Positions 1-8,028 are shown, numbered from the stretch's first letter. The stretch is DNA of 64,000 nucleotides from Limobrevibacterium gyesilva (GCF_025989185.1 NZ_JAPDNT010000010.1:1-64000), one strand, 5' to 3'. Program-made: numbers and translations. Notes: generated from the letters alone by a model not told the origin.

Positions 1-567
1 GCGGCGTCGCTGCTGATCGTCGGCGCCGGCCACGTCGCCGGCATGATGGCCGACGCCTACCGCGCCGTGCGCCCGATCCGCCGCGTGCGTGTGTGGAACC
101 TGCGCGCGCCGAAAGCGCAGGCGCTGGCAGCGGAATTGCGCGGCCGCGGATACGACGCCGAGGCCGTCACCGATCTTGAAGCCGCGGTGCGCGCGGCCGA
201 TATCGTCACCTGCGCGACGCTCGCCACCGCCCCCTTGGTGCACGGCGCGTGGCTGCGGCCGGGCACGCATCTGGACCTGATCGGCGGCTTCAAGCCGGAC
301 ATGCGCGAAGCCGACGACGACGCCATCCGCCCCGCCCGCGTGTTCATCGACACGCCCGCAGCACTCGCCGAGGCCGGCGACATCACCCAGCCGCTGGCAT
401 CCGGCGCACTGGCGCAGGACGCCATCGCCGGCACCCTCGCCGCGCTGTGCCGCGGCGAGAACCCTGGCAGAACCGCCGTCGGCGAGATCACGTTGTTCAA
501 GTCGGTCGGCAGCGCCTTGGAGGACCTGGCGGCGGCGGCCCTGGTCTACCAGGACGCCGCCGCCTGA
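1..567 (+). CDS. Ornithine cyclodeaminase/mu-crystallin family protein (5' partial)
   Basis: The gene runs in from the left edge in frame 1, so only the last 188 codons are visible. The visible part opens with a beta strand and the dinucleotide-binding glycine motif GAGHVAG (residues 8-14 of the fragment). It continues with the Rossmann-type pattern of the ornithine cyclodeaminase/mu-crystallin family: a VRVWN strand, ADIVTCAT, and HLDLIGGFKPDMRE, which resembles the conserved stretch after the nucleotide site. Members are NAD(P)-dependent cyclodeaminases, ketimine reductases or amino-acid dehydrogenases; the substrate-binding N-terminal half lies outside the window, so no substrate can be assigned. 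It is convergent with the next gene, 3 bases away. Confident for family, not for reaction. Confidence 0.85.
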   Translation, partial: AASLLIVGAGHVAGMMADAYRAVRPIRRVRVWNLRAPKAQALAAELRGRGYDAEAVTDLEAAVRAADIVTCATLATAPLVHGAWLRPGTHLDLIGGFKPDMREADDDAIRPARVFIDTPAALAEAGDITQPLASGALAQDAIAGTLAALCRGENPGRTAVGEITLFKSVGSALEDLAAAALVYQDAAA

Positions 568-570
568 AGC

Positions 571-2151
571 TCAGACCCGCTTCACCCCCCAGAACAGCAT
601 CAGCCCGGCTTTCACGAAGCCGGTGAGGTTGCTGCGATGGGCCGTCGGTGTGAACCACTGGCCCACCGGGTAGAATGGCACGTTCTGGAACGCCAGGCGC
701 TGCATGTCCTCGCAGATCTTCTTCTGCGATGCGAGGTCCGGCGCCTCGAACCACTGCTCGCGCAGCGCTTCCATCCTGTCGTCCACCGGCCAGCCGAACC
801 AGCCGCCGTTGCCGTTGCCGCGCAGCGGGAAATGGCTGCCGGGGTTGGACACGCTGAGCCCGCCCCATGTGGTGCAGAAGCTGTTCCAGCCGCCTTTGTC
901 GGACGGTTCGTGGTTGGCGCGGCGGGTCACCAGGGTGCCCCAGTCCATGCTGGTATACTGGGAGTTCAGGCCCAACGACTTGTAGAGCGCATCGGTCACC
1001 AGCGCCATCTGCTGCAGCTGCGGCTGGTCGGACGGCGACATCAGCAGGATCGGCTCGCCCTTGGTGCCGCTCTCCGCTACCAGCCGCCTGGCCAGCGCCA
1101 CGTCGCGCTTGCCGGTCAGCACCTCAAGGTCGACATCGCTCGCGTAGGGCGAGCCCGGAATGAACACGCCGGCCTTGCGGCCCAGTGTCTGCTGCTCGCC
1201 AAGCACCGCATTCAGGTAGTCCTGCTGGTCGATCGCCGGCAGCAGCGCCCGCAGCAGCTTCGGGTTGTCGAATGGCGGCTGGGTGTGGTTGACGGCGACC
1301 ACACCCAGCGCCCCCAGCGGGTCCAGCACCTGCACCGTGAGGCCCGGCGCAGTGCGCAGGCTCGGCAGCAGATCGAAGACCGGATTCTCCCACCAGTCCA
1401 CCTCGCCACGCTGCAGCGCCGCCGAGGCCGTGGCGGGGTCCATGATGTTCCACTCGACCCGGTCGAAATTCACCACCTTGCCGCCGGACCAGTAGCTCGG
1501 GGCCTCCTGGCGCGGCACGTATTTCTCGTTCTTCGCCCAGGCCGCGGATGCGCCGGACACCCACTCGTCCTTGAGGAATCTGAACGGCCCGCTGCCGACA
1601 TATTCGGTGATCTGGGTGAACGCATCGGTGACGGCGACGCGTTCCGGCATGATGAAGCAGCCGGTGGCGCCGAGCGCATAGGGCAGCAGGGCAAACGGTT
1701 TTGTCAGGCGGATATCGAATCGCTTGTCGTCCACTGCCTTCATCTCGGCGGTCTGGCTCAACAGCCGCTGGCCGAAGCCGTCGCGCTTGCCCCAGCGCCT
1801 GATGGAGGCGATGCAGTCCACGGCGCGGACAGGCGCGCCGTCATGCCACATCAGACCGTCGCGCAGGGCGATGCGCCAGGTGAGTCCGTCCGCGGAAATC
1901 TCGTGCCCGGCGGCCATTTGCGGCCGCGGGATCAGCCCCTCGTCAATGCCGTACAGCGTGTCCCACACCATGTAGCCGTGCAGCGCAGCCACGGTCGCGG
2001 TGGTCCAGATCGGGTCGGGATTGGCCAGGTTCGCCTGCGGCACGTAGCGCAGGACCTTCGCCCCCTGCGCCACCGCAGGCCGCGCCAGCCCGGTGGCGGC
2101 GGCGGCCAGCGCGGCCCCGCCGGCAGACAGAACGCTCCGTCGCTTGATCAT
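571..2151 (-). CDS. ABC transporter substrate-binding protein, family 5 (peptide/opine type)
   Basis: A 526-residue periplasmic solute-binding protein of the SBP_bac_5 (DppA/OppA-like) family. The N-terminus MIKRRSVLSAGGAALAAAA, followed by ARPAVAQ, is an export signal with a KRRSVL sequence resembling a twin-arginine motif and a cleavage site after AVAQ. The mature part has the family landmarks: an opening beta strand KVLRYVPQANL, DGLTWRIALRDGLMWHDGAPVRAVD, and a late WFGWPVDDRMEALREQWF segment. Length is typical. An AGGGGAGGG Shine-Dalgarno precedes the ATG. No permease or ATPase gene is adjacent, so this is either an orphan binding protein using another permease or the end of a locus left of the window. 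Ligand unknown. Confidence 0.9.
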   Translation of the reverse strand: MIKRRSVLSAGGAALAAAATGLARPAVAQGAKVLRYVPQANLANPDPIWTTATVAALHGYMVWDTLYGIDEGLIPRPQMAAGHEISADGLTWRIALRDGLMWHDGAPVRAVDCIASIRRWGKRDGFGQRLLSQTAEMKAVDDKRFDIRLTKPFALLPYALGATGCFIMPERVAVTDAFTQITEYVGSGPFRFLKDEWVSGASAAWAKNEKYVPRQEAPSYWSGGKVVNFDRVEWNIMDPATASAALQRGEVDWWENPVFDLLPSLRTAPGLTVQVLDPLGALGVVAVNHTQPPFDNPKLLRALLPAIDQQDYLNAVLGEQQTLGRKAGVFIPGSPYASDVDLEVLTGKRDVALARRLVAESGTKGEPILLMSPSDQPQLQQMALVTDALYKSLGLNSQYTSMDWGTLVTRRANHEPSDKGGWNSFCTTWGGLSVSNPGSHFPLRGNGNGGWFGWPVDDRMEALREQWFEAPDLASQKKICEDMQRLAFQNVPFYPVGQWFTPTAHRSNLTGFVKAGLMLFWGVKRV

Positions 2152-2363
2152 GAAACCCTCCCCTTGCTTGTTTGCAGCGAGCGTCTCGATCCAGGCGGAT
2201 CACCGCACCGGCCGCGGTATTCCGTCGGCGTGCGGCACGGCGCATGCTAATCCAAACGCGCGTCCGGGGGGGCGCCGACGCGCGGGCTTCTCACCATATC
2301 GCGCCGCCCCTGGCAGCTTGCGAAGGGCGGATCGTCAGCGCGGCGGACGCGAGAGCGACCGGC

Positions 2364-2924
2364 TCACGCCGTCTCGAGCCGCGCCTTCAGGCGCTCGAGC
2401 GCGCGCTGGAACGAGCCGGGATCGTTCAGTGCCCTGGCCAATACCAGGCTCCCCTGGATCGCAGCGAGCACTTCCTCCGCGAGAGTCCGCGCGGTCTCCT
2501 CGTCCCGGCCTGCCCGCACCAGGGCGCCGCGCAGCGCGTCGTTCCAGACGGCGAAGTAGGCGTGGATCTGCGCGGCGAAACGATCGCGTGCATCACCAAG
2601 CGCGAAGGCACCGACGAGGCACACCCGCTGCCCGGACCGGAAATACGTGTCCACGGCCTCGAACATCCGGCCGATCGCGCGCCGCGGGTCGTTCTCGTCG
2701 CGCAGCGGCTTGAAGACGCTGGTCTCGAACCAGGCGCCGATCTCGCCGAGCACGGCCGACGCCATCTCCTCCTTCCCGCCGGGAAAGAAGTGATAGAGGC
2801 TGCCCTTGCCGAGATTCGTCCGCTGCCCGATCAGCGCCAGGCTGGCGCCTTCGAAGCCATGCTCGCGGAACACCTCGGTCAAGGCCGGCATCACGTCGGC
2901 GCGCTCGCTCACGACTCTCGGCAC
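2364..2924 (-). CDS. TetR/AcrR family transcriptional regulator
   Basis: A 186-residue TetR-type repressor. Residues about 10-55 form the helix-turn-helix: ALTEVFREHGFEGASLA, then IGQRTNLGKGSLYHFFPGGK, whose GSLYHFF matches the family's recognition-helix end. The C-terminal part is an all-helical ligand-binding domain of the kind that follows such N-termini (LFETSVFKPLRDENDPR and onward). The start is GTG at 2924, four bases after the stop of the DUF1348 gene, so the two are probably one transcript. The nearest regulatory DNA is the large inverted repeat at 3418-3478 upstream of that pair, which makes autoregulation the simplest idea. Inducer unknown. Confidence 0.88.
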   Translation of the reverse strand: MPRVVSERADVMPALTEVFREHGFEGASLALIGQRTNLGKGSLYHFFPGGKEEMASAVLGEIGAWFETSVFKPLRDENDPRRAIGRMFEAVDTYFRSGQRVCLVGAFALGDARDRFAAQIHAYFAVWNDALRGALVRAGRDEETARTLAEEVLAAIQGSLVLARALNDPGSFQRALERLKARLETA

Positions 2925-2928
2925 GAAG

Positions 2929-3402
2929 TCACATCCCGAGGTCGCTCAGGCCCGGGTGATCCGCGGGCCGCGGGCCGCTCCGATCCCAGTGGAACTTCCG
3001 CTCGGACTCCTTGATGGGAAGGTCGTTGATGGAAGCGTGGCGCCGCCGCATCAGGCCGTTCGCGTCGAACTCCCAGTTCTCGTTTCCGTAGGCGCGGAAC
3101 CAGTTGCGGGCGTCGTCGCGGAACTCATAGGCGAAGCGGACCCCGATTCGGGTTGCATCGAAGGCCCAAAGCTCCTTGATGAGACGGTAGTCCAGCTCCC
3201 GCACCCATTTCCGCTTCAGGAACGCGATGATCGCGGTACGGCCCTGCACGAACTCGGCGCGATTCCGCCAATCGCTGTCTTCCGTGTAGCCGAGGGCGAC
3301 GCGCTCGGGATCGCAGCTGTTCCAGGCGTCCTCCGCAGCGCGGATCTTCTGGATGGCGGTTTCGCGGGTGAATGGCGGCAACGGCGGGCGAGCGGCGGAC
3401 AT
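2929..3402 (-). CDS. DUF1348 / nuclear transport factor 2-like protein
   Basis: A 157-residue protein of the DUF1348 family (NTF2-like alpha+beta cone fold). The start chosen is the ATG at 3402 ([14 protein letters not shown]), preceded by AGGAGA; an in-frame upstream ATG at 3486 would place coding sequence over the palindromic operator and is rejected. Recognisable family features are [33 protein letters not shown], a [17 protein letters not shown] stretch and the C-terminal INDLPI. DUF1348 proteins have no established biochemical role and are often encoded beside TetR regulators, as here, where the regulator follows after four bases. The gene probably responds to the same small molecule as the repressor. 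Confidence 0.88.
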   Translation of the reverse strand: MSAARPPLPPFTRETAIQKIRAAEDAWNSCDPERVALGYTEDSDWRNRAEFVQGRTAIIAFLKRKWVRELDYRLIKELWAFDATRIGVRFAYEFRDDARNWFRAYGNENWEFDANGLMRRRHASINDLPIKESERKFHWDRSGPRPADHPGLSDLGM

Positions 3403-3417
3403 GGGTCTCTCCTGTGG

Positions 3418-3478
3418 CTGGCGTCTCGGCTGTACCGAATGGAAATGACTTGACCATTCGGTACAGTCGCGACGCCAG
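3418..3478. promoter_or_regulatory. Nested inverted-repeat operator upstream of the DUF1348-tetR operon
   Basis: A perfect 13-base inverted repeat has arms CTGTACCGAATGG (3430-3442) and its complement (3454-3466), separated by 11 bases. It is flanked by a second perfect 8-base pair, CTGGCGTC (3418-3425) and GACGCCAG (3471-3478). On the minus strand a consensus -35 TTGACA lies at 3486-3481; a 17-base spacer puts the -10 position inside the repeat (TACCGA). The layout is that of a repressor operator covering the promoter of the DUF1348-tetR pair, with the adjacent TetR protein as likely ligand-responsive repressor. The repeat is seen; the binding protein is inferred. Confidence 0.75.
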
Positions 3479-3545
3479 ACTGTCAAGGCGCTTCAGGCAA
3501 GCCCCCCGTGCCGGCCGTCTGGTCCGCCGCTCCCCGCCGCCAGTC

Positions 3546-4574
3546 CTATAGTGCGAGCTGCACCTTCATGGCCCGCTTGCGGTCCGTCGCCAGCGTGAAC
3601 GCGCGGGTGGCCTCGGCCAGCGGGACGATCTCGGTCAGCAGCGGCGCGACGTCCAACGCCCCGCTGGCCAGCATCTGCACGGCCAACTCGAACTCCGCGT
3701 GGAAGCGGAACGTGCCGCGCAGCGTCATCTCCTTCGCCACCACCACGTTCAGCGGCACCGGCGTCTCGGCCGCGCCGATCCCGACCTGCACGATCGTCGC
3801 CCGCGGCCGTGCCGCCTGCAACGCGCCGGCCAGCGCGGCACCGCTGCCCGAGGCCTCGAACACCACGTCGAAATACCCCTTGTCCGCGCCATAGGCCGCG
3901 AGCGCCTGCGCGTCCGTCGCCACGTTGATGGTCCGGTCCGCGCCGATCCGCCGCACGGTCGCCAGCGGCTCGTCCATCAGGTCGGTCGCCACGATCTCGC
4001 GGGCGCCGGCATGGCGCGCGACCATGGCGCACAATGCGCCGATCGGCCCGGCCCCGGTCACCAGCACGCGCCGGCCCATCAGCGGGCCGGCCTGACGCGC
4101 GGCATGCAGACAGACCGACAGCGGCTCGGCGAAGGCGGCGCGGTGCAGCGGCATGTCCGCCGGCACCGCCTGGCTTTCGGCGCACACCAGCACTTCGCGG
4201 AACCCGCCCTGCACATGCGGCATCCGCATGGCGCTGCCGTAGAAGCGCATGTCCAGGCAATGCTGCTGCTGCCCCTCCAGGCAGTAGCGGCAGGCGTTGC
4301 AGGGCAGGCTGGGATTCACCGCCACCGTGTCGCCGGGCCGCACCCGCGTGACCGCGCTGCCGATCTCCACCACCTCGCCGGCGACCTCGTGGCCCAGGAT
4401 CATCGGTTCCTGGATGCGCACGGTGCCGAACCCGCCGTCGTGGAAATAATGCAGGTCCGAGCCGCAGATGCCGCCGTTGCGGATGCGCAGCTTCACGTCC
4501 CGGGCGCCGAGGCCGGGTGTGTCGCACTCCTCGATTCGAAGATCGTGCGGCGCATGGATGACGGCGGCCTTCAT
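3546..4574 (-). CDS. Zinc-dependent alcohol dehydrogenase, L-idonate 5-dehydrogenase/sorbitol dehydrogenase type
   Basis: A 342-residue medium-chain dehydrogenase. Catalytic zinc ligands are visible as C37 in GGICGSD and H62-E63 in ILGHEVAGE. The structural zinc loop has C91, C94, C97 and C105. The coenzyme motif VLVTGAGPIG follows at about residue 170. The length and the GSDLHYFHDGGFG loop resemble L-idonate 5-dehydrogenases, which oxidise L-idonate to 5-ketogluconate, more than sorbitol dehydrogenase. The family covers many polyols and sugar acids, so the substrate is an inference. The gene is divergent from the C45-type hydrolase, 76 bases apart. Confidence 0.88.
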   Translation of the reverse strand: MKAAVIHAPHDLRIEECDTPGLGARDVKLRIRNGGICGSDLHYFHDGGFGTVRIQEPMILGHEVAGEVVEIGSAVTRVRPGDTVAVNPSLPCNACRYCLEGQQQHCLDMRFYGSAMRMPHVQGGFREVLVCAESQAVPADMPLHRAAFAEPLSVCLHAARQAGPLMGRRVLVTGAGPIGALCAMVARHAGAREIVATDLMDEPLATVRRIGADRTINVATDAQALAAYGADKGYFDVVFEASGSGAALAGALQAARPRATIVQVGIGAAETPVPLNVVVAKEMTLRGTFRFHAEFELAVQMLASGALDVAPLLTEIVPLAEATRAFTLATDRKRAMKVQLAL

Positions 4575-4650
4575 GACATTCCTCCCTGGGCATTCCGCCC
4601 ACGCCGCGACAGGATACTATGGCCGGCACCCACGGCAACCGGAGGCAACC

Positions 4651-5811
4651 ATGACCGAACCCTTCCCACTGATCGATGTCTCCGGCCCGCCGCATGAACG
4701 TGGCCGCCAATACGGCGAACAGGCGGCCGCGCGCATTCGCAAGGGCGTGGCGCATTACAGCGGCCAGCTCGCCCGCCTGGGCCTGAACGAGGACGGCATC
4801 GACGCCCTGGTGCGCGCCTATCTGCCGGTGATCGAGCGCTTCGACGCCAGCTACATCGAGGAGATGCAGGGCATCGCCGCCGGCGCCGAGATCACGTTCG
4901 CGCATGTGGCGCTGCTCAATGCCCGCACCGAGATCCTGAAGCTCGCCGAACGGCCGGACCTGCGCGCGAAGCTGCACGAGCCAGACGGCTGCACCGGCGT
5001 GGTGGCCATGCCCGCCGCCACCGCGGACGGGTGGCTGCTGCATGCCCAGAACTGGGACTGGAAGGCGGAATGCGCAGAGACCGCCGTGGTGCTGCGCATC
5101 CGCCGCGACGACGGACCGGATATCCTGACCTTCACCGAAGCCGGCGGCCTTGCGCGCTCCGGCCTCAATTCCGCGGGCATCGGCATCACCGCGAACTACC
5201 TGCAATCCGACCGCGACTACCGTGATGTCGGCGTGCCACTGGCGCTGATCCGCCGCAAGGTGCTGCAGGAGCCGCATGTGGCCCTGGCCATGAAGGCCGT
5301 GTATGCAACAGCGAAGTCGGCCAGCAACAACATGATCGTCAGTTGCAGCACCGCCCCGGCCGGCGGCGCGCCCGCCGACGGCGTCGCCATCGACTTCGAA
5401 TGCGCGCCGGACGAAACCTTCCAGGTGCATCCGGAGCACGGCCTGCTGGTGCACGCCAACCATTTCGTGAGCCCGGTGGCGCTGGCAAAGCTGAAGGACA
5501 CCGGCATCGCCAGCACGCCGTGCAGCCTGTACCGCGACCTGCGCGTGCGCGACCTCCTGGCGCCCGCGATCGGCGGCATCACCCTGCGCCACATCAAGGC
5601 GGCGCTGGGCGACGATTTCGGCTCGCCCTGGTCGGTCTGCCGCCCTCCGCGCCCGAGCCTGGAGAACAACCTCACCGCCACCGTCGCCATGGTGGTGATG
5701 CAGCCCGCGCGCGGCATCATGGAGGTCGCCCCCCTACCCGCCCTCGGCGCCAGGTTCACCACCTACGCCCTGGCGGCGGACCAAGCCGCCACCCGCGCCG
5801 CGGCGGAGTAG
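4651..5811 (+). CDS. C45-family acyltransferase/hydrolase (acyl-CoA:6-aminopenicillanate acyltransferase-like)
   Basis: A 386-residue Ntn-hydrolase of the isopenicillin-N acyltransferase (peptidase C45) family. The start is the ATG at 4651, with GGAGG six bases upstream, which excludes a longer frame beginning inside the divergent dehydrogenase. The nucleophile is C114 in the DGCTG motif, normally exposed by autocatalytic cleavage. Around it are the family signatures HERGRQYGEQ (15-24), AHVALLNARTE, and WLLHAQNWDW with the conserved Asn/Trp. FTEAGGLARSGLNSAGIGIT is the second landmark. Bacterial members act on amides or acylated amino acids of unknown identity; penicillin chemistry is not implied. 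No signal peptide is seen. A palindromic repeat follows the stop. Confidence 0.85.
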   Translation: MTEPFPLIDVSGPPHERGRQYGEQAAARIRKGVAHYSGQLARLGLNEDGIDALVRAYLPVIERFDASYIEEMQGIAAGAEITFAHVALLNARTEILKLAERPDLRAKLHEPDGCTGVVAMPAATADGWLLHAQNWDWKAECAETAVVLRIRRDDGPDILTFTEAGGLARSGLNSAGIGITANYLQSDRDYRDVGVPLALIRRKVLQEPHVALAMKAVYATAKSASNNMIVSCSTAPAGGAPADGVAIDFECAPDETFQVHPEHGLLVHANHFVSPVALAKLKDTGIASTPCSLYRDLRVRDLLAPAIGGITLRHIKAALGDDFGSPWSVCRPPRPSLENNLTATVAMVVMQPARGIMEVAPLPALGARFTTYALAADQAATRAAAE

Positions 5812-5821
5812 CCGGCGCGCC

Positions 5822-5867
5822 CCTGGAGCATGATCGGTGCAGACAGAAGCACCGACCATGCTCCAGG
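5822..5867. repeat. Dispersed palindromic element, copy A (possible bidirectional terminator)
   Basis: A 19-base stem (5822-5840 with 5849-5867, one mismatch) and an 8-base loop AGACAGAA lie between two convergent genes. The core GCATGATCGGTGC and the loop recur in the opposite orientation at 18507-18540, so this is a repeated element and not only a local terminator. On the plus strand the hairpin is followed by a T-rich stretch (TCTTTGTTTTGTC), so it can also end transcription of the upstream C45-type gene. The remaining bases to 5925 show nothing else. Confidence 0.7.
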
Positions 5868-5925
5868 TCTTTGTTTTGTCGCGTGATTCGCGCCTCCGTG
5901 TGATTCCACCTGTGGCGATGACGCT

Positions 5926-6543
5926 CTATTTGTGCCGCGCCAGCGCCAGCCCGACTCCGGCGCCGATCAGCAGCCCGCCGGACAGCCGGTTGCGCAGCTT
6001 CCCATGCGTCGCCAGCACCCCCCTGGCGCGCCCGGCCAGCACGGCCCAGCCGCCGTCCAGGAGCACCGCCACCGCGACGAAGGTCACCGAAAGCAGCGCC
6101 AGCTGCGCCGCGAAATCGCCATCGGGCGAGATGAACTGCGGGAAGAAGGCCCCATAGAACAGCAGCGTCTTGGGATTGGTCAGCGATACCAGCAGGCCGC
6201 GCGCGAAGATCTCGCGGGTCGAACGCTTCTGCGGCCGCGCCTGCGTAAGATCGACCGGCATGGCGCGCCACTGCCGCACCCCCAGCCACACCAGATACGC
6301 GACACCGAGCCAGCGGATCCATTCGAAGGCCTGCGCCATCACGCCCATCAGCGCGGTCATGCCCAAGGCGGTCAGCGCCAGCTGCACAAGCATCGCCGTG
6401 CTGGTGCCGACAACCGTCAGCAACCCATAGCGGGTGCCATAGGCCACGCTATTGGCCACGATCAGCGCCACGTTCGGGCCAGGGATCAGCATCAGCACGC
6501 TGGTGGCCAGGATGAAGCCCAGATAGAGATTTATGTCGATCAC
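5926..6543 (-). CDS. LysE/RhtB family amino-acid exporter
   Basis: A 205-residue inner-membrane protein with about six hydrophobic segments. The start chosen is GTG at 6543, with an AAGGA element upstream, giving VIDINLYLGFILATSVLMLI and then PGPN, the LysE/RhtB family signature at residues 21-24. YGTRYGLLTVVGTSTAML and the later GLLVSLTNPKTLLFYGAFFPQF (residues about 113-134) are also diagnostic. The length matches the family norm of about 205-210, whereas the open frame upstream would add a non-membrane, Arg/Pro-rich stretch that overlaps the leader hairpin. Family members export lysine, arginine, threonine, homoserine or similar compounds; the substrate is not determined here. The 5' leader contains a terminator-like hairpin. 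Confidence 0.88.
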   Translation of the reverse strand: MIDINLYLGFILATSVLMLIPGPNVALIVANSVAYGTRYGLLTVVGTSTAMLVQLALTALGMTALMGVMAQAFEWIRWLGVAYLVWLGVRQWRAMPVDLTQARPQKRSTREIFARGLLVSLTNPKTLLFYGAFFPQFISPDGDFAAQLALLSVTFVAVAVLLDGGWAVLAGRARGVLATHGKLRNRLSGGLLIGAGVGLALARHK

Positions 6544-6921
6544 GGGACGATCCTTCGCGGAACGGGGTGGGGCGCAGGCGTGGCCGGGAAAAAGCGAAGG
6601 CCCCGTCGGTCGCTGCCGGCGGGGCCTTTCGGTGCTTCGGTTCGCGGCGCGGGCGGAGCAGCCGGAGCTGGTCCTAGCCTGCGCGCGACCCGGGCTTGCA
6701 TGCACCGGCGGCGCCGCCTTGGGGGCAACGTTGCGGTTGGCGTCCGGTGCTGCGGAATTTCGATGTCACGCGGGAACGCTAGAAGCCCGGCCGGCCGGGC
6801 GTCAAGCGCTGCCTGCGCCGAACGCGGTTGTTGACGGCTGCACGGCAAGCGGGAACTGTCCACGCAACGCCGGCACCGAGGCATGCAAGCCGCGCATCGA
6901 CGAACCGGACAGGAGGAAGCC
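6544..6921. other. Intergenic leader region between lysE-like gene and hypothetical gene
   Basis: This 378-base stretch separates two divergent genes. It holds the attenuator-like hairpin at 6589-6628 in the leader of the LysE gene, five consecutive arginine codons in one minus-strand frame (6719-6705), and a perfect 16-base palindrome GCCCGGCCGGCCGGGC (6785-6800). An AGGAGG Shine-Dalgarno at 6911-6916 serves the plus-strand gene starting at 6922. I found no convincing independent gene here: the minus-strand open frame extending LysE has no start with a ribosome site. Confidence 0.6.
6589..6628 (-). terminator. Terminator/attenuator hairpin in the LysE leader
   Basis: Read on the minus strand, a perfect 9-base stem (AAGGCCCCG at 6628-6620 with its complement 6605-6597) is followed after three bases by TTTTT (6593-6589). 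This is an intrinsic terminator in form, yet it lies inside the 5' leader, 45 bases before the GTG start of the exporter. A terminator between promoter and gene suggests conditional read-through, that is transcription attenuation. It could instead end a transcript entering from upstream, but no minus-strand gene lies directly upstream. Confidence 0.65.
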
Positions 6922-7533
6922 ATGGCCGACCCGACCGTCTTTCCCGGAACTGTCGAATGGTCCGGGGAGAACCCCGGGATCTCCTTGAAGGAGCAGCCGG
7001 ACGGCCCGTTCACCACCCTTGCCAGCTTCTTTCGCGTGGTGCTCTCGCCGCATGGCCGCGGCCACGCGCTGGTGTTGATGCAGTCCCCTGAGGACGCCGA
7101 CCCGCCGGCCGAGCGGGCAAACTGGTGCCTGCACGACAACGAGGCGCTGGCCCGCTACCTCGTCGCCGACTTCGTCGCACATTTCGGCGCCTTCCGCGGC
7201 CTGCCGGGCCTGCAGGGGCTGAACTATCGCCAACTCGACGGCGTTCAGGCCTCAGGCGATCCGCGGACCAGCTACAGCGAGTCGGTGAAGGCCGGGGACC
7301 TCACGGTTCAACTCGCCTGGAGCGGCCTCGGCCAGCCCTTCTGCTTCGTGCTGCCGCCGGACAGGTCGGCGACCGGCCGGCACCACATGCCCAGCCTGTT
7401 CGTCGGCTGCCAGGATGCGACGGTGTCGGTGAACGGCCAGCTTCGCCCGGGCCGCCCGGTGCCGCGCGACATCGCCGGCCGGACGATCAGCACAGCGATG
7501 CTTGCGTTCTCGGAGACCTGGATCAAGGCGTAG
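6922..7533 (+). CDS. Hypothetical protein (203 aa)
   Basis: An open frame with normal codon bias and a strong start: ATG at 6922 preceded by AGGAGG. I do not recognise the family. The protein has no signal peptide and no obvious membrane segment. It is mixed alpha/beta, with a hydrophobic strand near residue 45 (HALVLMQSPED), a central AWSGLGQPFCFVLPPDRS, and a C-terminal GRTISTAMLAFSETWIKA. Two histidine pairs (ADFVAHFG, RHHMPSLF) are visible but form no known motif. A smaller hypothetical gene follows on the same strand. Probably a cytoplasmic protein of unknown function. Confidence 0.7.
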   Translation: MADPTVFPGTVEWSGENPGISLKEQPDGPFTTLASFFRVVLSPHGRGHALVLMQSPEDADPPAERANWCLHDNEALARYLVADFVAHFGAFRGLPGLQGLNYRQLDGVQASGDPRTSYSESVKAGDLTVQLAWSGLGQPFCFVLPPDRSATGRHHMPSLFVGCQDATVSVNGQLRPGRPVPRDIAGRTISTAMLAFSETWIKA

Positions 7534-7743
7534 GATCGGCTCTGGCCGGGCGCTTCATGGTCGACGCGTGCAGATGCGGCGGGTAAGCTGGCCCGACCTG
7601 CCCACCATCGCACCGCGCTGGAGGGTAAGCGCTTGCCGGGTGTACGACCATTCGAGTGAGGCCGAACGTGACTCCGCCACCTTCCCGACGAGGCGCCGCA
7701 TGAGTGGTGTCTGGGCGCGCGCCGGGCGCCACCCTTGGTCGGC

Positions 7744-8028
7744 ATGAACCAGATCGTCAGCCTCGTCCGTGCCGTCGACGACACGCTGTGGGCGGTGGTC
7801 GCCTCGGTCGGCCGCCACAGCCGGGTGGCCGACATCTATGCCAGCCGCGACGCGGCCCTGGCCGACCGGGCTTGGCGGGAGCAGCAGGTCAGCGCCTATG
7901 CCGCCTTCCTGCGCACCTGCCGCCAGCCGGCGCCGCGCTACAGCGTGGCCCCGGTGCGGCGGACGGACCTGCCGAAAGGCTGGAAGCCGCTGCCGGCGCT
8001 CGGCTTCCTGCGCGGCCAGTTCATCTGA
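7744..8028 (+). CDS. Hypothetical protein (94 aa)
   Basis: A small open frame of 94 codons using the ATG at 7744; an alternative TTG three codons upstream is less likely. Codon use looks like that of neighbouring genes, but the Shine-Dalgarno is poor, so this is less certain than the flanking genes. The product is basic and Trp/Tyr containing, with DDTLWAVVASVGRHSRVADIY near the start and a central stretch with a likely helix (ALADRAWREQQVSAYAAFL). No signal peptide, membrane segment or known domain is apparent. It lies 60 bases upstream of the SDR gene and may be co-transcribed with it. Confidence 0.5.
   Translation: MNQIVSLVRAVDDTLWAVVASVGRHSRVADIYASRDAALADRAWREQQVSAYAAFLRTCRQPAPRYSVAPVRRTDLPKGWKPLPALGFLRGQFI

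Noticed and set aside
3493-5592. Minus-strand open frame of about 700 codons across the divergent genes
   Set aside because: It spans the dehydrogenase and the C45-type gene in a frame without family motifs, while both true genes have clear motifs and ribosome sites.
6785-6800. 16-base GC-only palindrome as a regulator site
   Set aside because: Pure G/C palindromes arise readily in DNA of this composition; no second copy or promoter alignment supports it.
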